Assembly (NCBI RefSeq): GCF_000685355.1
Contig: NZ_JHET01000007.1
Coordinates: 310,001-374,000, forward strand
Source: Microbacterium sp. CH12i
GTDB taxonomy: Bacteria; Actinomycetota; Actinomycetes; Actinomycetales; Microbacteriaceae
Direction of reading: 5' to 3'
DNA length: 64,000 bases
Shown here: one piece after another, positions 17,303 through 26,855 of the stretch
How the letters are laid out: the number at the start of each line of letters is the position of its first letter
Position numbering within the stretch: the first letter of the stretch is position 1
Program-made: the position numbers and the translations under genes
Notes under the pieces: generated by a model
Database searches by the model: none
Told to the model about the DNA's origin: nothing
What the model saw: the letters and a program-made list of their open reading frames with translations, nothing else

Positions 17303-19150
17303 ATGAAGATCGGACTTCTTCGCCGGAATGCGTTCTGGCTCGCGTTGTCGCTTGTCCTCTGCCTCGTCTCGGCAGTCGGGGCATCTATCGTGCAGACGGC
17401 TGCGGGGACCGTGACGGTAAAGGATCTCCAGTGGGAGACATCCTCTGGCCGCACCTTGAATGCACTGCTGTTCGTACCGGACAGCGCCACCGCTGATAAC
17501 CCAGCGCCAGCGGTCGTGGTCAGCCACGGTTGGTGGAACAACCGCGAGATGCAGGACGCGAACTACGTCGAACTCACTCGTCGTGGTTTCGTTGTTCTCT
17601 CCATCGACATGTACGGCCACGGCAACTCGGATCCCCTGCCCGCGGACGAGCTCGAGGTTGGCGGCACGGGACTCTACGACGGCGTCAAACTGATCGCTGA
17701 CCTTCCCTACGTCGATACATCGCGAATCGGAGTCAGCGGCCACTCGAACGGAGCGCGCGCCGCGAACTTCTCGATCGTTATTGACAACGAGGCTGACAAG
17801 CCGCTGATCGCCGCCGTCTTCCTCGTCGACAACGAGGCGATGTACACCGATGCGGATGGCGCCTACGCCAACCTCTACGGAACACGCGACGTCGGTCTTG
17901 TTGCAGACCAGTACGACGAGTTCTTCTTCCGCAGTTACGACGCGGAGGGCAACGTGCTCACCCCCCCGCGGGAGTTCGCCACCACCCCGAACGCACAGTC
18001 CTTCCTGAAATTTGGCACCGACCCTGCTGACGGCGAAACCCGCGATGTCGACACGGTCTACACGGAGTCAATCGACGGTGAAGACGCCATCCGTATTCTG
18101 CACACGCCAGCACAGACGCACCCCTGGGGGACGATCTCGAAGTACACGGTGGCTGATCAGGTGGAGTTCTTCGACACCACACTCGGCGCTCCGAATTCCT
18201 TCGAAGCCACCTCGCAGGTTTGGCAGATCAAGGAATTCTTCACGGCACTCGGCCTGATCGGCTTTGGCATATTCCTCGTCGCCTTCACCCGTGCACTTCT
18301 GTTCACCCGCGCATTCGCCGGGCTTCGAACAACCGGTCTCGCGGCGGCGCAACCGGTTGGACGTCGCGGACAGGCGTGGTTCTGGGGCGGACTCATCGTC
18401 TCGACAGTGATCTCCGCGTGGTCGTACGTGTGGCTCAGCCAGCAGCCGTGGCTCAATGGGATCGTCTTCAATGCCGTCCCAAATATCGTGCCAACCGGTT
18501 CCGTGTACTTCATCGCCGTGTGGGCTGCAATCAACGGTGTAGCCGCAATCATCATCATGGCGCTCTCGTACTACCTATTCGGAAAGAAGAACGGGGTTCG
18601 ACTTCGCGAGATGGGGATCTTCCCCGGTTGGATGAAGCTCTTGCAGAGTGCGGGGCTTGCGCTCGTCGTCACGATCGCCGCATTTGGTCTGGTGTTCGTC
18701 GCAGACTATTTCTTCAAAACCGACTTCCGGCTCTGGGTCATCGCGTTGAAGTGGTTCCCTCAGGACAAGATTTGGTACGCATTCTTCGTTCTGCCATTGT
18801 TCCTCGTGTACTTCGTGGCGAACTCGATCGCGCTCAACGTATTCAACCGTTTCACGCTCGGCGGCAAGGAATGGCTCAACACTGCTGCGCTCGCACTGTT
18901 CAACGCGCTAGGTCCGATCGTGCTCGTTATCGCACAATATGTGACGTTCGCCTCGTCTGGTCACTTGATACCCGGTTTCGCCGGTATCGCGAGCATTTGG
19001 TTGTTCCCCGTCGTTGTGATCCTCGCAGTGACGGCGATCATCTCGCGCAAAATCTACCGAGAAACGAACAACCCGTACATCGCGGGCTTCATCAACGCGG
19101 CGGTCGTCGCGATGATGGCGGTGTCTAACTCACTCGTCATCACATACTGA
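17303..19150 (+). CDS. membrane protein with extracytoplasmic alpha/beta-hydrolase domain and eight C-terminal helices
   Basis: 615-aa protein. A signal-anchor (about residues 9-33) is followed by an alpha/beta-hydrolase domain to about residue 290: oxyanion segment VVSHGWWNNREMQ, VVLSIDMYGHGNSDP, nucleophile elbow GVSGHSNGARA and a likely catalytic His in THPWGTISKY. The positively charged N terminus suggests this domain faces outside. About eight hydrophobic helices follow (first at LGLIGFGIFLVAFTRALLF). Family substrate unknown; a lipase/esterase or acyltransferase role is possible. AAAGGAG precedes ATG 17303. It follows glpD and the operator-like site 3, so it may release glycerol-containing substrates. 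It ends at a strong terminator. Confidence 0.8.
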   Translation: MKIGLLRRNAFWLALSLVLCLVSAVGASIVQTAAGTVTVKDLQWETSSGRTLNALLFVPDSATADNPAPAVVVSHGWWNNREMQDANYVELTRRGFVVLSIDMYGHGNSDPLPADELEVGGTGLYDGVKLIADLPYVDTSRIGVSGHSNGARAANFSIVIDNEADKPLIAAVFLVDNEAMYTDADGAYANLYGTRDVGLVADQYDEFFFRSYDAEGNVLTPPREFATTPNAQSFLKFGTDPADGETRDVDTVYTESIDGEDAIRILHTPAQTHPWGTISKYTVADQVEFFDTTLGAPNSFEATSQVWQIKEFFTALGLIGFGIFLVAFTRALLFTRAFAGLRTTGLAAAQPVGRRGQAWFWGGLIVSTVISAWSYVWLSQQPWLNGIVFNAVPNIVPTGSVYFIAVWAAINGVAAIIIMALSYYLFGKKNGVRLREMGIFPGWMKLLQSAGLALVVTIAAFGLVFVADYFFKTDFRLWVIALKWFPQDKIWYAFFVLPLFLVYFVANSIALNVFNRFTLGGKEWLNTAALALFNALGPIVLVIAQYVTFASSGHLIPGFAGIASIWLFPVVVILAVTAIISRKIYRETNNPYIAGFINAAVVAMMAVSNSLVITY

Positions 19151-19159
19151 TCCACGCAA

Positions 19160-19199
19160 CGAAGGATGCCCCGAACCTCACGGTTCGGGGCATCCTTCG
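19160..19199. terminator. bidirectional intrinsic terminator
   Basis: Perfect 18-bp stem (arms 19160-19177 and 19182-19199, 4-nt loop TCAC) between the convergent membrane hydrolase and ffh genes. Among the strongest hairpins in the window. Confidence 0.85.
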
Positions 19200-19208
19200 T
19201 GTTTGGGC

Positions 19209-20759
19209 TCAGCCCTTGCCGAAAAGCTTCTGAATCTCGGCGAGGTCTGCCTCAGTAGGTGCCTTCTGACCGCCGAGCCCGAACCCTGACCCGGTCGGTG
19301 CTTCAGTCGGAAGTCCGGCATTCTCCGCAGCGCGCTTGGCCGGGTTGCCGGATCGAGAGACGCTGCTGCTCTTGCCCTTCTTGCCGCGCTTCGAAGAGGC
19401 GCCGGGGCGTCCCATACCGGGCATCGACCCCATCCCTGGGATGTTCGGAGTGCCGCCACGGGCGACGGTCTTCATCATCTTCGCTGCCTGATCGAACCGC
19501 TGCACAAGCTGGTTGACGTCGGTGACGGTCATGCCGGAGCCCTTAGCAATACGCGCACGACGTGAGCCGTTGAGCACCTTGGGGTTCTGTCGCTCCCCCG
19601 GCGTCATCGAACGGATGATCGCCTCGGTGCGATCGATCTCCTTCTCATCGAAGTCTTCGAGCTGCTGCTTCATCTGGCCCATACCCGGGAGCATCCCGAG
19701 CATCTTCTTCATCGAGCCCATCTTCTTCATCTGCTGAAGCTGGCCGAGGAAGTCCTCAAGCGTGAACTGATCGGTCGCAAACTTTTCGGCGACCTTCATC
19801 GCCTCTTCTTCATCGAAGGCCTGCTGGGCCTGCTCGATGAGTGTGAGGATGTCGCCAAGGTCGAGGATGCGGCTCGCCATGCGGTCGGGGTAGAACGGTT
19901 CGAGATCGTCAAGGCCTTCACCTGTGGAGGCGTAGATGATCGGACGGCCGGTGATCGATGCGACCGAAAGCGCCGCCCCACCACGCGCGTCGCCGTCGAG
20001 CTTGGAGAGCACGACACCCGTGAAGTCGACGCCTTCCTGGAAGGCCTTCGCTGTGCTGACGGCATCCTGGCCGATCATCGCGTCGATGACGAACAGTACT
20101 TCATCCGGGTTGACGGCCTTGCGAATGTCGGCTGCCTGCTTCATGAGCTCAGCGTCAACGCCGAGGCGTCCGGCGGTGTCAATGATGACGACGTCGTGCT
20201 GCTGACGGCGGGCGTACTCGACGCCATCGCGCGAGACCTTGACGGGGTCGCCGACGCCGTTCCCGGGCTCGGGTGCGTAGATGGTGGCACCGGCCTGCTC
20301 GGCGACGACCTGCAGCTGGTTCACCGCGTTCGGGCGCTGGAGGTCAGCTGCGACGAGGAGCGGAGTGTGGCCGTCCTTCTCGAGCTGCTTTGCGAGCTTT
20401 CCGGCGAAGGTGGTCTTACCCGATCCCTGCAGGCCGGCGAGCATGATCACGGTCGGCGGTGTCTTGGCGAATTCCAGTCGACGCTGCTCGCCGCCGAGGA
20501 TGCTGACGAGCTCCTCGTTGACGATCTGCACGACCTGCTGTGCCGGGTTCAGCGCTTTGCTGACTTCGTCGCCGAGTGCACGTTCGCGCACCTTCGCGGT
20601 GAATTCCTTCACGACGACGAGCGCGACGTCAGCATCGAGCAGGGCGCGTCGAATCTCGCGCACGGTGCCGTCGACGTCGGCCGCGGTGAGCTTTCCCTTC
20701 GTGCGAAGGTTGCGGAAAGTCTCGGTAAGCCGATCGGAGAGCGTGCCAAAGGTAGCCAT
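19209..20759 (-). CDS. ffh: signal recognition particle GTPase Ffh (SRP54)
   Basis: 516-aa SRP subunit that binds 4.5S RNA and signal peptides and delivers ribosomes to FtsY. NG domain motifs are GLQGSGKTTFAGKLA (G1), DTAGRLGVD (G3) and VLSKLDGDARGGAALS (G4 region). The Met-rich M domain carries LGMLPGMGQMKQQL and the RNA-binding SRRARIAKGSG. A Gly/Lys/Ser-rich tail precedes the conserved-looking end. ATG 20759. In related genomes it follows ftsY directly; here about 6 kb separates them. Confidence 0.97.
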   Translation of the reverse strand: MATFGTLSDRLTETFRNLRTKGKLTAADVDGTVREIRRALLDADVALVVVKEFTAKVRERALGDEVSKALNPAQQVVQIVNEELVSILGGEQRRLEFAKTPPTVIMLAGLQGSGKTTFAGKLAKQLEKDGHTPLLVAADLQRPNAVNQLQVVAEQAGATIYAPEPGNGVGDPVKVSRDGVEYARRQQHDVVIIDTAGRLGVDAELMKQAADIRKAVNPDEVLFVIDAMIGQDAVSTAKAFQEGVDFTGVVLSKLDGDARGGAALSVASITGRPIIYASTGEGLDDLEPFYPDRMASRILDLGDILTLIEQAQQAFDEEEAMKVAEKFATDQFTLEDFLGQLQQMKKMGSMKKMLGMLPGMGQMKQQLEDFDEKEIDRTEAIIRSMTPGERQNPKVLNGSRRARIAKGSGMTVTDVNQLVQRFDQAAKMMKTVARGGTPNIPGMGSMPGMGRPGASSKRGKKGKSSSVSRSGNPAKRAAENAGLPTEAPTGSGFGLGGQKAPTEADLAEIQKLFGKG

Positions 20760-20807
20760 GGTGCTCTCGATTCTACGCGAGCGGATGCGGATGCCGCGGC
20801 AGTCGCG

Positions 20808-21395
20808 TCAGCCGCGCCACGGCAGGTCATGGATAGCGACGACTGCTTCTTGGAACAGCGCCTCTGGGGTGCCATGTCCGGCGCCTCGCTCCGCCCACAC
20901 GCGTAGCGAGGACAGCACCGCCGCGGCATACGCGGCACCGAGGATTTCGGCACGGATCGCACCGATCGAGCTGCGCCGCGCAGCATCCGCAATCCCGGCA
21001 GCGAGGCGCGCGTGACGAAGACCAGTGTCGCGTTCCAGCTCCATCTCCAGCCCCATCGCCGTCGCGTTTCGCAGGGCGAGAGCAAGTGGATCGGGGGCGA
21101 AATCACAAACGACGGCGTCCAGGATTGCGCGTACGCCCGAGCCTCCGACCACTATGTCAAGAGCTGCGAGCTGTTCCAACGCCTTGTCGATCCTGGCATC
21201 TAGGCCCGACCACAGCACGTCGCTCTTGGATGCGAAGTAGTTGAAGAAGCTGGAGCGGCTTACGCCCGCCCGCTGAGTGATGTCAGCGATCGACGTCGCG
21301 TCGTAACCCTGCTCGAGGAACAGCTCGCACGCCGCCTCAGCGAGCGTCTCTCGCGAGGAAGCGCGGGGGCGTCCTGCGCGAGGTTCAGTCTTCAT
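20808..21395 (-). CDS. TetR family transcriptional regulator
   Basis: 195-aa regulator. TetR N-terminal domain: [42 protein letters not shown] (residues about 14-55), then a helical ligand domain. ATG 21395 is preferred (GGTGAAC upstream); another ATG is at 21419. Divergent from lipB with an inverted repeat between them (21438-21458) that may be its operator. Ligand unknown. Confidence 0.88.
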   Translation of the reverse strand: MKTEPRAGRPRASSRETLAEAACELFLEQGYDATSIADITQRAGVSRSSFFNYFASKSDVLWSGLDARIDKALEQLAALDIVVGGSGVRAILDAVVCDFAPDPLALALRNATAMGLEMELERDTGLRHARLAAGIADAARRSSIGAIRAEILGAAYAAAVLSSLRVWAERGAGHGTPEALFQEAVVAIHDLPWRG

Positions 21396-21437
21396 CTGTT
21401 CACCGTACCGCGCGTGCATTCCAATCGCGTCAATACG

Positions 21438-21458
21438 TTGTTAGACTCAATCCAACAA
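21438..21458. promoter_or_regulatory. inverted repeat in tetR/lipB intergenic region, putative TetR operator
   Basis: Arms TTGTTAGA and TCCAACAA (7 of 8 positions complementary) are separated by CTCAA. The site is 42 bp from the tetR start and 15 bp from lipB, overlapping where a lipB promoter would be. Confidence 0.5.
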
Positions 21459-21473
21459 TGGCGAAAGGCGATC

Positions 21474-22145
21474 ATGCTGGACATACTCACCCCGGGCCTC
21501 GCACCGACCTATGTTCCCTACCTCGACGGATGGGAGTTACAACGCAGCATCCACGCCGAGGTAGTCGCAGGCACTCGGCCCGACACGCTCATCCTTCTCG
21601 AGCATGAAGCGGTGTACACGGCAGGCAAGCGAACCGAACCACAGGAGCGCCCGCAAGACGGCACGCCAGTCGTTGACGTCGACCGGGGCGGCAAGATCAC
21701 CTGGCACGGGCCGGGCCAACTCGTCGGCTATCCGATCGTGCGGCTGCCGGAGCCGATGGATGTCGTCGCCCATGTGCGCCGCCTGGAGCGAATCCTGATC
21801 GACATTCTGCGCCCGCTCGGCGTAGACGGCTATCAGGTCGAGGGCCGGAGCGGGGTCTGGGTGCGCCGCCCACTCTCCGAAGACAAGCTCGCCGCGATCG
21901 GCGTCCGCGTGCAGCGCGGCGTCACGATGCATGGCTTCGCGATCAACTGCGACAACTCGCTGGCAGGCTTCCGAGGAATCATCCCGTGCGGGATCTTGGA
22001 TGCTGGCGTGACGACGGTAAGCGAAGTGGTCGGAGCCGACGTCTCCCCCGCAGACATCCTCGACGCCGTGACCGAAGCATTCGTGGCGGAGTACTCGGCG
22101 CCTTTCGACAACTCGGCGCCTTTGGCTAGGGAGGTTGCCGCATGA
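21474..22145 (+). CDS. lipB: octanoyl-ACP:protein N-octanoyltransferase
   Basis: 223-aa enzyme that moves octanoate from ACP to the lipoyl-domain lysine of E2 and GcvH proteins. [19 protein letters not shown] is diagnostic; the catalytic Lys is in [10 protein letters not shown] and the Cys in [11 protein letters not shown] 21474 has AAAGG upstream; the longer frame to 21414 overlaps the tetR promoter. Overlaps lipA by ATGA, so the two are coupled. Confidence 0.95.
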   Translation: MLDILTPGLAPTYVPYLDGWELQRSIHAEVVAGTRPDTLILLEHEAVYTAGKRTEPQERPQDGTPVVDVDRGGKITWHGPGQLVGYPIVRLPEPMDVVAHVRRLERILIDILRPLGVDGYQVEGRSGVWVRRPLSEDKLAAIGVRVQRGVTMHGFAINCDNSLAGFRGIIPCGILDAGVTTVSEVVGADVSPADILDAVTEAFVAEYSAPFDNSAPLAREVAA

Positions 22146-23128
22146 GCGCTCCCGACGGTCGCAAGCTGCTGCGTCTCGAGGTCCGCAACGCCGAGACCCC
22201 CATCGAACGCAAACCGGAATGGATCAAGACCAAAGCGAAGATGGGGCCGGAATACACCGCCCTGCACTCCCTCGTGAAAGAGGAAGGCCTGCACACCGTC
22301 TGCCAGGAGGCCGGCTGCCCCAATATCTTCGAGTGCTGGGAGGACCGCGAGGCGACCTTCCTCATCGGCGGCTCCCAGTGCACCCGTCGCTGCGACTTCT
22401 GCCAGATCGATACCGGCAAGCCTGCCGACTACGACACTGACGAGCCGCGCCGCGTCGCCGAGAGCGTGACACGCATGGGCCTGCGCTACGCAACGGTGAC
22501 CAGCGTCGCCCGTGATGATCTGGCTGACACGGGTGCGTGGCTGAACGCCGAGACTGTGCGGCAGATCCACGCACAGAACCCGAACACCGGGGTCGAGCTG
22601 CTCGCGAACGATCACAGCGGAGACCCTGCGTACCTCGGGCAGATCTTTGACGCGCGCCCTGAGGTGTTCGCACACAATGTCGAAACGGTGCCGCGCATCT
22701 TCAAGCGCATCCGTCCTGCCTTCCGTTACGAGCGGTCGCTCGACGTGCTGACGCAGGCCCACAACGCCGGTCTCATCACCAAGTCGAACCTCATCCTCGG
22801 CATGGGCGAAGAGCCTTCCGAAGTCATTGAGGCTCTGCAAGACCTCCACGATGCCGGATGCGACATCATCACGATCACGCAGTATCTGCGTCCGACGCCG
22901 CGGCATCTGCCCGTCGCGCGCTGGGTGAAGCCAGCCGAGTTCGTGGACTTCAAAGAGGAAGCTGAGCAGATCGGATTCCTCGGTGTGCTCGCTGGTCCGC
23001 TGGTGCGCTCGTCGTACCGCGCCGGACGCCTCTGGGCGCAGTCCATGATCTCGAAGGGGCGCGAGATCCCCGAGCATCTGGCGCACATCGCCGAATCCGC
23101 AGACCTCGGGTTCGCCCAAGCGGTCTAA
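22142..23128 (+). CDS. lipA: lipoyl synthase
   Basis: 328-aa radical-SAM enzyme inserting two sulfurs into octanoyl groups. The auxiliary-cluster cysteines are in [13 protein letters not shown], the radical-SAM CxxxCxxC is CTRRCDFC, and [16 protein letters not shown] and [16 protein letters not shown] are conserved. It completes the lipoylation pathway with lipB and serves dehydrogenases such as the E1 alpha complex at the window start. Confidence 0.97.
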   Translation: MSAPDGRKLLRLEVRNAETPIERKPEWIKTKAKMGPEYTALHSLVKEEGLHTVCQEAGCPNIFECWEDREATFLIGGSQCTRRCDFCQIDTGKPADYDTDEPRRVAESVTRMGLRYATVTSVARDDLADTGAWLNAETVRQIHAQNPNTGVELLANDHSGDPAYLGQIFDARPEVFAHNVETVPRIFKRIRPAFRYERSLDVLTQAHNAGLITKSNLILGMGEEPSEVIEALQDLHDAGCDIITITQYLRPTPRHLPVARWVKPAEFVDFKEEAEQIGFLGVLAGPLVRSSYRAGRLWAQSMISKGREIPEHLAHIAESADLGFAQAV

Positions 23129-23183
23129 GCACTCGATACCTCTCGGTGCGCCCCCTACACTGGTCGGCATCGAGAGGAGCATC

Positions 23184-25610
23184 GTGGACAGCGACGACCG
23201 GATGCCGACAGCGTCCGTTTTCGCGTCTGTCGATGTCGACGCGGATGATGCGCGGCAGTGGATCGCCGACAGGCTCCATGGACAGGCCGAGCGTGACGAT
23301 CCGGTAGCTCTGAGCGTCGAGCAGCGCGGCGATCTCGCACTTCTCCTGAGTGGGACGTGGTGGGAGGCGATCTTCGAGCAGGAAGCCGGCGACGGCGAGG
23401 ATCCGCGCGACATGCTCAAGCGAGCGCTTCCCGCCGTCGTACGAGCGGCCAGCTGGCTTCCCTCAGGTGGGCTGGTCCTCGCGCTCTATCTGCGCAACCT
23501 CGTCAACAGTGCATGGGCGCTGACGTGGGACCATGAGATCCTCGCAGCAGCGATCCGAATCTCCTGCGCCGAAGCCGCGAAGACACGTCAGAATCGGGAC
23601 GATTGTCTATCGCGGCTGGGTTGGCGGCTTCTCGAGTTCCTATTGCTCGAGTTTCGTGTCGAGACCGCGCTGCTGTCTGGACGCCTGGACACGGTGACGC
23701 GCGCCGCAGACGATGCCGTTCACGCCGCGACCGATATTGTCGAGGCTCTCATCAGCCTCGACAATGAGCCGGACGACGCCCATGCCGCACGAGGACGCAC
23801 CGTGCTCGTGCGCGAGGCGACAAACGAACTCGTCTACTACCGCACCGTCCGCGACGGCGCACGGCTTGCCCAACGGATGTTCGAAGGGCGGGTGCCGGAT
23901 GCCGAGGCCGAACTGGCACGCCTGCACGCGGACATTTCTCGCACGCCGTTCAACCCGGTCGATGGAAGTGAGCTCCGCGGCCACTTGACCGCGATTGGAG
24001 CTGTCTGCGCCGCGCGGGACCGAGACCGTGTACATATCGACGAGGGCCGCGTGCGGTTCGTCTTCCCCTTCGGAGTCCACAGCCGCCACCACAAGACCCA
24101 CCAGAACATCACAGAATCCCTGCTCCAGGCTGTGGAAGGACGCCGCGCGCGTAGGGAGACATTGGGCGGGATCTCAATCGCTAACGTGCGAAGACGCCTT
24201 GATCTCAGCGACGTTTGGCAGGGCACCGACAACTTCGGACGCGGGTACCGTGGCGCGACGGTCGAACTCGCGGATATTCATGTCGAGCATCCGCACCTCG
24301 ACCTCGCAGCGCAGATCGTGCGCACGCGAATCCAGCTCTCGCACCTCGGTAACAACGCAATCATCTTTGAGATCGACCTGGCCGATACGCCCGCGCATCG
24401 CGTTGCAGAGACCATTCATCTCGCCACTCCAGCCTTCGGTGACCTGCATGAGATATCTGACCTGCTCCGGATGCATTGTGCCGGCAAAACACTGTCCGGC
24501 ATCCCTCAGGTCGTTGAGGCAATTCTCGATGACATTCGCGGAGCCACGGCGGATGCGGCATTCGCTGCGCGCGAAGGTTCGTTCGGGGTGATCACGACCG
24601 TACTGGCCGCGTCCCGCATCGGATCTGACACACGCACACCGCTCACTTCAGCGGACGAGTTGCTGGATCTCTGGGGCAACCAGCCGCTCATTCACCCGCT
24701 GCCCAGTGGAGCGGCGAGCATCGCAGACTGGACGATGTACGACGTAGACGCAATCAGCACCTGGTCGTTGCTGCATCTGAACAACGAGGTCCTCGCATCT
24801 AATAGCAACGTCTCGCTGTTGGCGAGCCTGGGCTCGCCTGACTTCGCGGTGCAGGATATCGAGAGCTTCCTTCAGTTCGCACACAGCATGCACGGCATGT
24901 ACCAGGGATGGCAGGACACAATCCGCTACTACGCGGAGGAGATTGCACAACTCCTCCGCGACGCGGAAATTCTTCTCTCCCGATCGGATCTCACCGCCGA
25001 GGCTGCCGAGACCAGAACAGGCGCGATCAACGAGCTGAACGAGCTGGTCGGCCGCGTCGAGCGCACCGAGCTATCCCTTCAGTCGTTCGTGCAGTCGAAC
25101 GAGGCGATCATGCTCTTCATCGAATCGCCGACGATCGTGACCTCTCCACCGCTGCGCGTTGATCTGGACACCGTGCTCACGTCGAACGGGTACGCCAGAC
25201 TGCGCGACGGATTCACCCGCGCGGTGCGGGATGTCTTGGGCACACGCCTCCAGCCGCTCCTCGAGGTCGTGCATCGCCGAATGGCGCAGACCTTCGCCGC
25301 AGAACAAGAGGTTCGTGCCCGTGAGCAGCGCGAGTACGAGGTTGAGTTAGAGCGAAAGCGCGATGACCGAGAGCGACGCAACGCCCGCTTCCTCGAGCTC
25401 CTCGGTGCCGTGTTCACTGTCGTGGGTCTGGCCGGGCTCGCTTCTGTCCTTCAGGCGGGCCACCCGGAATGGGGTGCCGGCGAAGCATGGGTGCTTTTCG
25501 CTGCAGTGCTGGGCCTCGCATGTCTGACCGGCATCCTTCTCGCAACCGTCACGCGCAGCAATCGCTCCGAGGGTCGCCGAAAATGGCGCAAACGAGATCG
25601 GCCCGAATGA
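23184..25610 (+). CDS. unrecognised 808-aa protein with C-terminal coiled coil and two transmembrane helices
   Basis: I do not recognise a family. Residues 1 to about 250 look mainly alpha-helical (helical-repeat-like); about 270-480 is a mixed region with GVHSRHHKTHQN, DVWQGTDNFGRGYRG and RIQLSHLGNNAIIFEIDL. Residues about 585-735 are charged and helical, ending in a coiled coil (EQREYEVELERKRDDRERRN). Two hydrophobic helices follow (about 738-757 and 769-790) and a basic cytoplasmic-type tail. No P-loop or protease motif is visible. GTG 23184 has GAGAGGAG upstream. It overlaps the following GNAT gene by ATGA, so the two are co-translated. Confidence 0.78.
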   Translation: MDSDDRMPTASVFASVDVDADDARQWIADRLHGQAERDDPVALSVEQRGDLALLLSGTWWEAIFEQEAGDGEDPRDMLKRALPAVVRAASWLPSGGLVLALYLRNLVNSAWALTWDHEILAAAIRISCAEAAKTRQNRDDCLSRLGWRLLEFLLLEFRVETALLSGRLDTVTRAADDAVHAATDIVEALISLDNEPDDAHAARGRTVLVREATNELVYYRTVRDGARLAQRMFEGRVPDAEAELARLHADISRTPFNPVDGSELRGHLTAIGAVCAARDRDRVHIDEGRVRFVFPFGVHSRHHKTHQNITESLLQAVEGRRARRETLGGISIANVRRRLDLSDVWQGTDNFGRGYRGATVELADIHVEHPHLDLAAQIVRTRIQLSHLGNNAIIFEIDLADTPAHRVAETIHLATPAFGDLHEISDLLRMHCAGKTLSGIPQVVEAILDDIRGATADAAFAAREGSFGVITTVLAASRIGSDTRTPLTSADELLDLWGNQPLIHPLPSGAASIADWTMYDVDAISTWSLLHLNNEVLASNSNVSLLASLGSPDFAVQDIESFLQFAHSMHGMYQGWQDTIRYYAEEIAQLLRDAEILLSRSDLTAEAAETRTGAINELNELVGRVERTELSLQSFVQSNEAIMLFIESPTIVTSPPLRVDLDTVLTSNGYARLRDGFTRAVRDVLGTRLQPLLEVVHRRMAQTFAAEQEVRAREQREYEVELERKRDDRERRNARFLELLGAVFTVVGLAGLASVLQAGHPEWGAGEAWVLFAAVLGLACLTGILLATVTRSNRSEGRRKWRKRDRPE

Positions 25611-26350
25611 CTGCCGCAGAAGACGCGCCAGTCCCCGTCGTCGATCCCACGATCGATCCGGCACTGCTGCGCCGAGTGCACGCTGAGGTGCTCGAACCGA
25701 ACTTCCCTGCGACCGAGCTGACGGCTCTCGACGAATTCGTCTCCGCAGCACTCGATGGGAAGCTGGACGTCCTCGTCGCACACGCAGGTCACACTCCCCA
25801 CGGCGCCATCAGCGGTGCCATCGTGGGTGAGAGATTCGGGCCAGCGCTCCTTATCGCATGGCTCGCGGTGACCCCCCAACAGCGCAGCTGCGGCATTGGT
25901 TCCGCGCTTTTGGCCGCCGGATCGGCACGCTGGATATCTCTGCCTGGGGTGGAGTTGGTGCTCGCCGAAATCGAGCGCCCAGATGTGCACCGCACCCACG
26001 AGCAGTTCGGGGATCCGCAGCGACGACTTGAGTTCTACACGCGGGCCGGCGCGGGAGCTCTCGTCGTCCCGTATTACCAGCCGCCGATCGGCGCGGGGAT
26101 GCCACGGGTGCGCGGACTGCTCCTCACCGTCATCGCGGCGGCGGCGCCCACTCCGATTCCACGCACGCTCACCGTGGGAGAGACCGCAGTTGTCCGCGAC
26201 TTGATCGAGGCAACTATGGGGTCAGCGGCCATGGCAGACGAGGAGACCGCAGCAGTATTCGCCGCCATCGAAGATCCAGCCGGGCTTCGGCTCATACCGC
26301 TCGCTGACTACGGCGACATCCCCTATGAGGCAGTCAGTCCGCACTCATGA
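25607..26350 (+). CDS. GNAT family N-acetyltransferase
   Basis: 247-aa protein. The acetyl-CoA motif A is LIAWLAVTPQQRSCGIGSAL (R-x-C-G-I-G type), followed by the strand/helix VELVLAEIERPDV and the motif-B-like RRLEFYTRAGAGALVVPYY. ATG 25607 overlaps the stop of the 808-aa gene (ATGA), pointing to a functional pair. The last 17 bp overlap the convergent DUF2004 gene. Substrate unknown. Confidence 0.8.
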   Translation: MTAAEDAPVPVVDPTIDPALLRRVHAEVLEPNFPATELTALDEFVSAALDGKLDVLVAHAGHTPHGAISGAIVGERFGPALLIAWLAVTPQQRSCGIGSALLAAGSARWISLPGVELVLAEIERPDVHRTHEQFGDPQRRLEFYTRAGAGALVVPYYQPPIGAGMPRVRGLLLTVIAAAAPTPIPRTLTVGETAVVRDLIEATMGSAAMADEETAAVFAAIEDPAGLRLIPLADYGDIPYEAVSPHS

Positions 26351-26834
26351 CGGACTGCACAGTGCCGTCGGATGCCAGATTAACCAGCAGCACCTCGTCG
26401 GCATCTTCTGAGTCGAGTGCGTACTCCAGCACAGCGAAGGGCTCGGAGCCACCGTGCTCGTCGGCGAGGATCGTCATGCTCACCAGGCGCAGAGAGCGGA
26501 TGATGTCGACTGCGGCGTCACCGCTGACGTCAACGAGCACCTCGTCCAGTTCGTTGCCGTAAGACGCCTGCTGCTGCAGGATGTACTCGGTCACTTCGCT
26601 GGTGCGGTCATCCACTTCGGCGAGCATGCCGCGCCGTGCCGTGTCATCCACGTCTTCTAATCCGGAGATAAGCGACGCTGCAATATCAAGCGCGTCCTGT
26701 GATACGTCGTCTTGATCAGGTGCGGTGAGGTCAACCGTCACCATCTGATCGCCGAGGTCTACCGTCTCAGACCAGAAAATCGATCCGTCCGGCCCCGACG
26801 AGAGAAGCCCGAAGTAGTCGTGTTCGATCGCCAT
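26334..26834 (-). CDS. DUF2004 family protein
   Basis: 166-aa acidic cytosolic protein. AIEHDYFGLLSS and GSIFWSETVDLGDQMVTVDL followed by an Asp/Glu-rich helical core match DUF2004 proteins, whose function is unknown. ATG 26834 is preferred; a TTG at 26855 directly after the ftsY stop is possible. It is downstream of ftsY and may be co-transcribed. Confidence 0.72.
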   Translation of the reverse strand: MAIEHDYFGLLSSGPDGSIFWSETVDLGDQMVTVDLTAPDQDDVSQDALDIAASLISGLEDVDDTARRGMLAEVDDRTSEVTEYILQQQASYGNELDEVLVDVSGDAAVDIIRSLRLVSMTILADEHGGSEPFAVLEYALDSEDADEVLLVNLASDGTVQSVMSAD

Positions 26835-26855
26835 AACGCTATGAAACCAGTCCAA

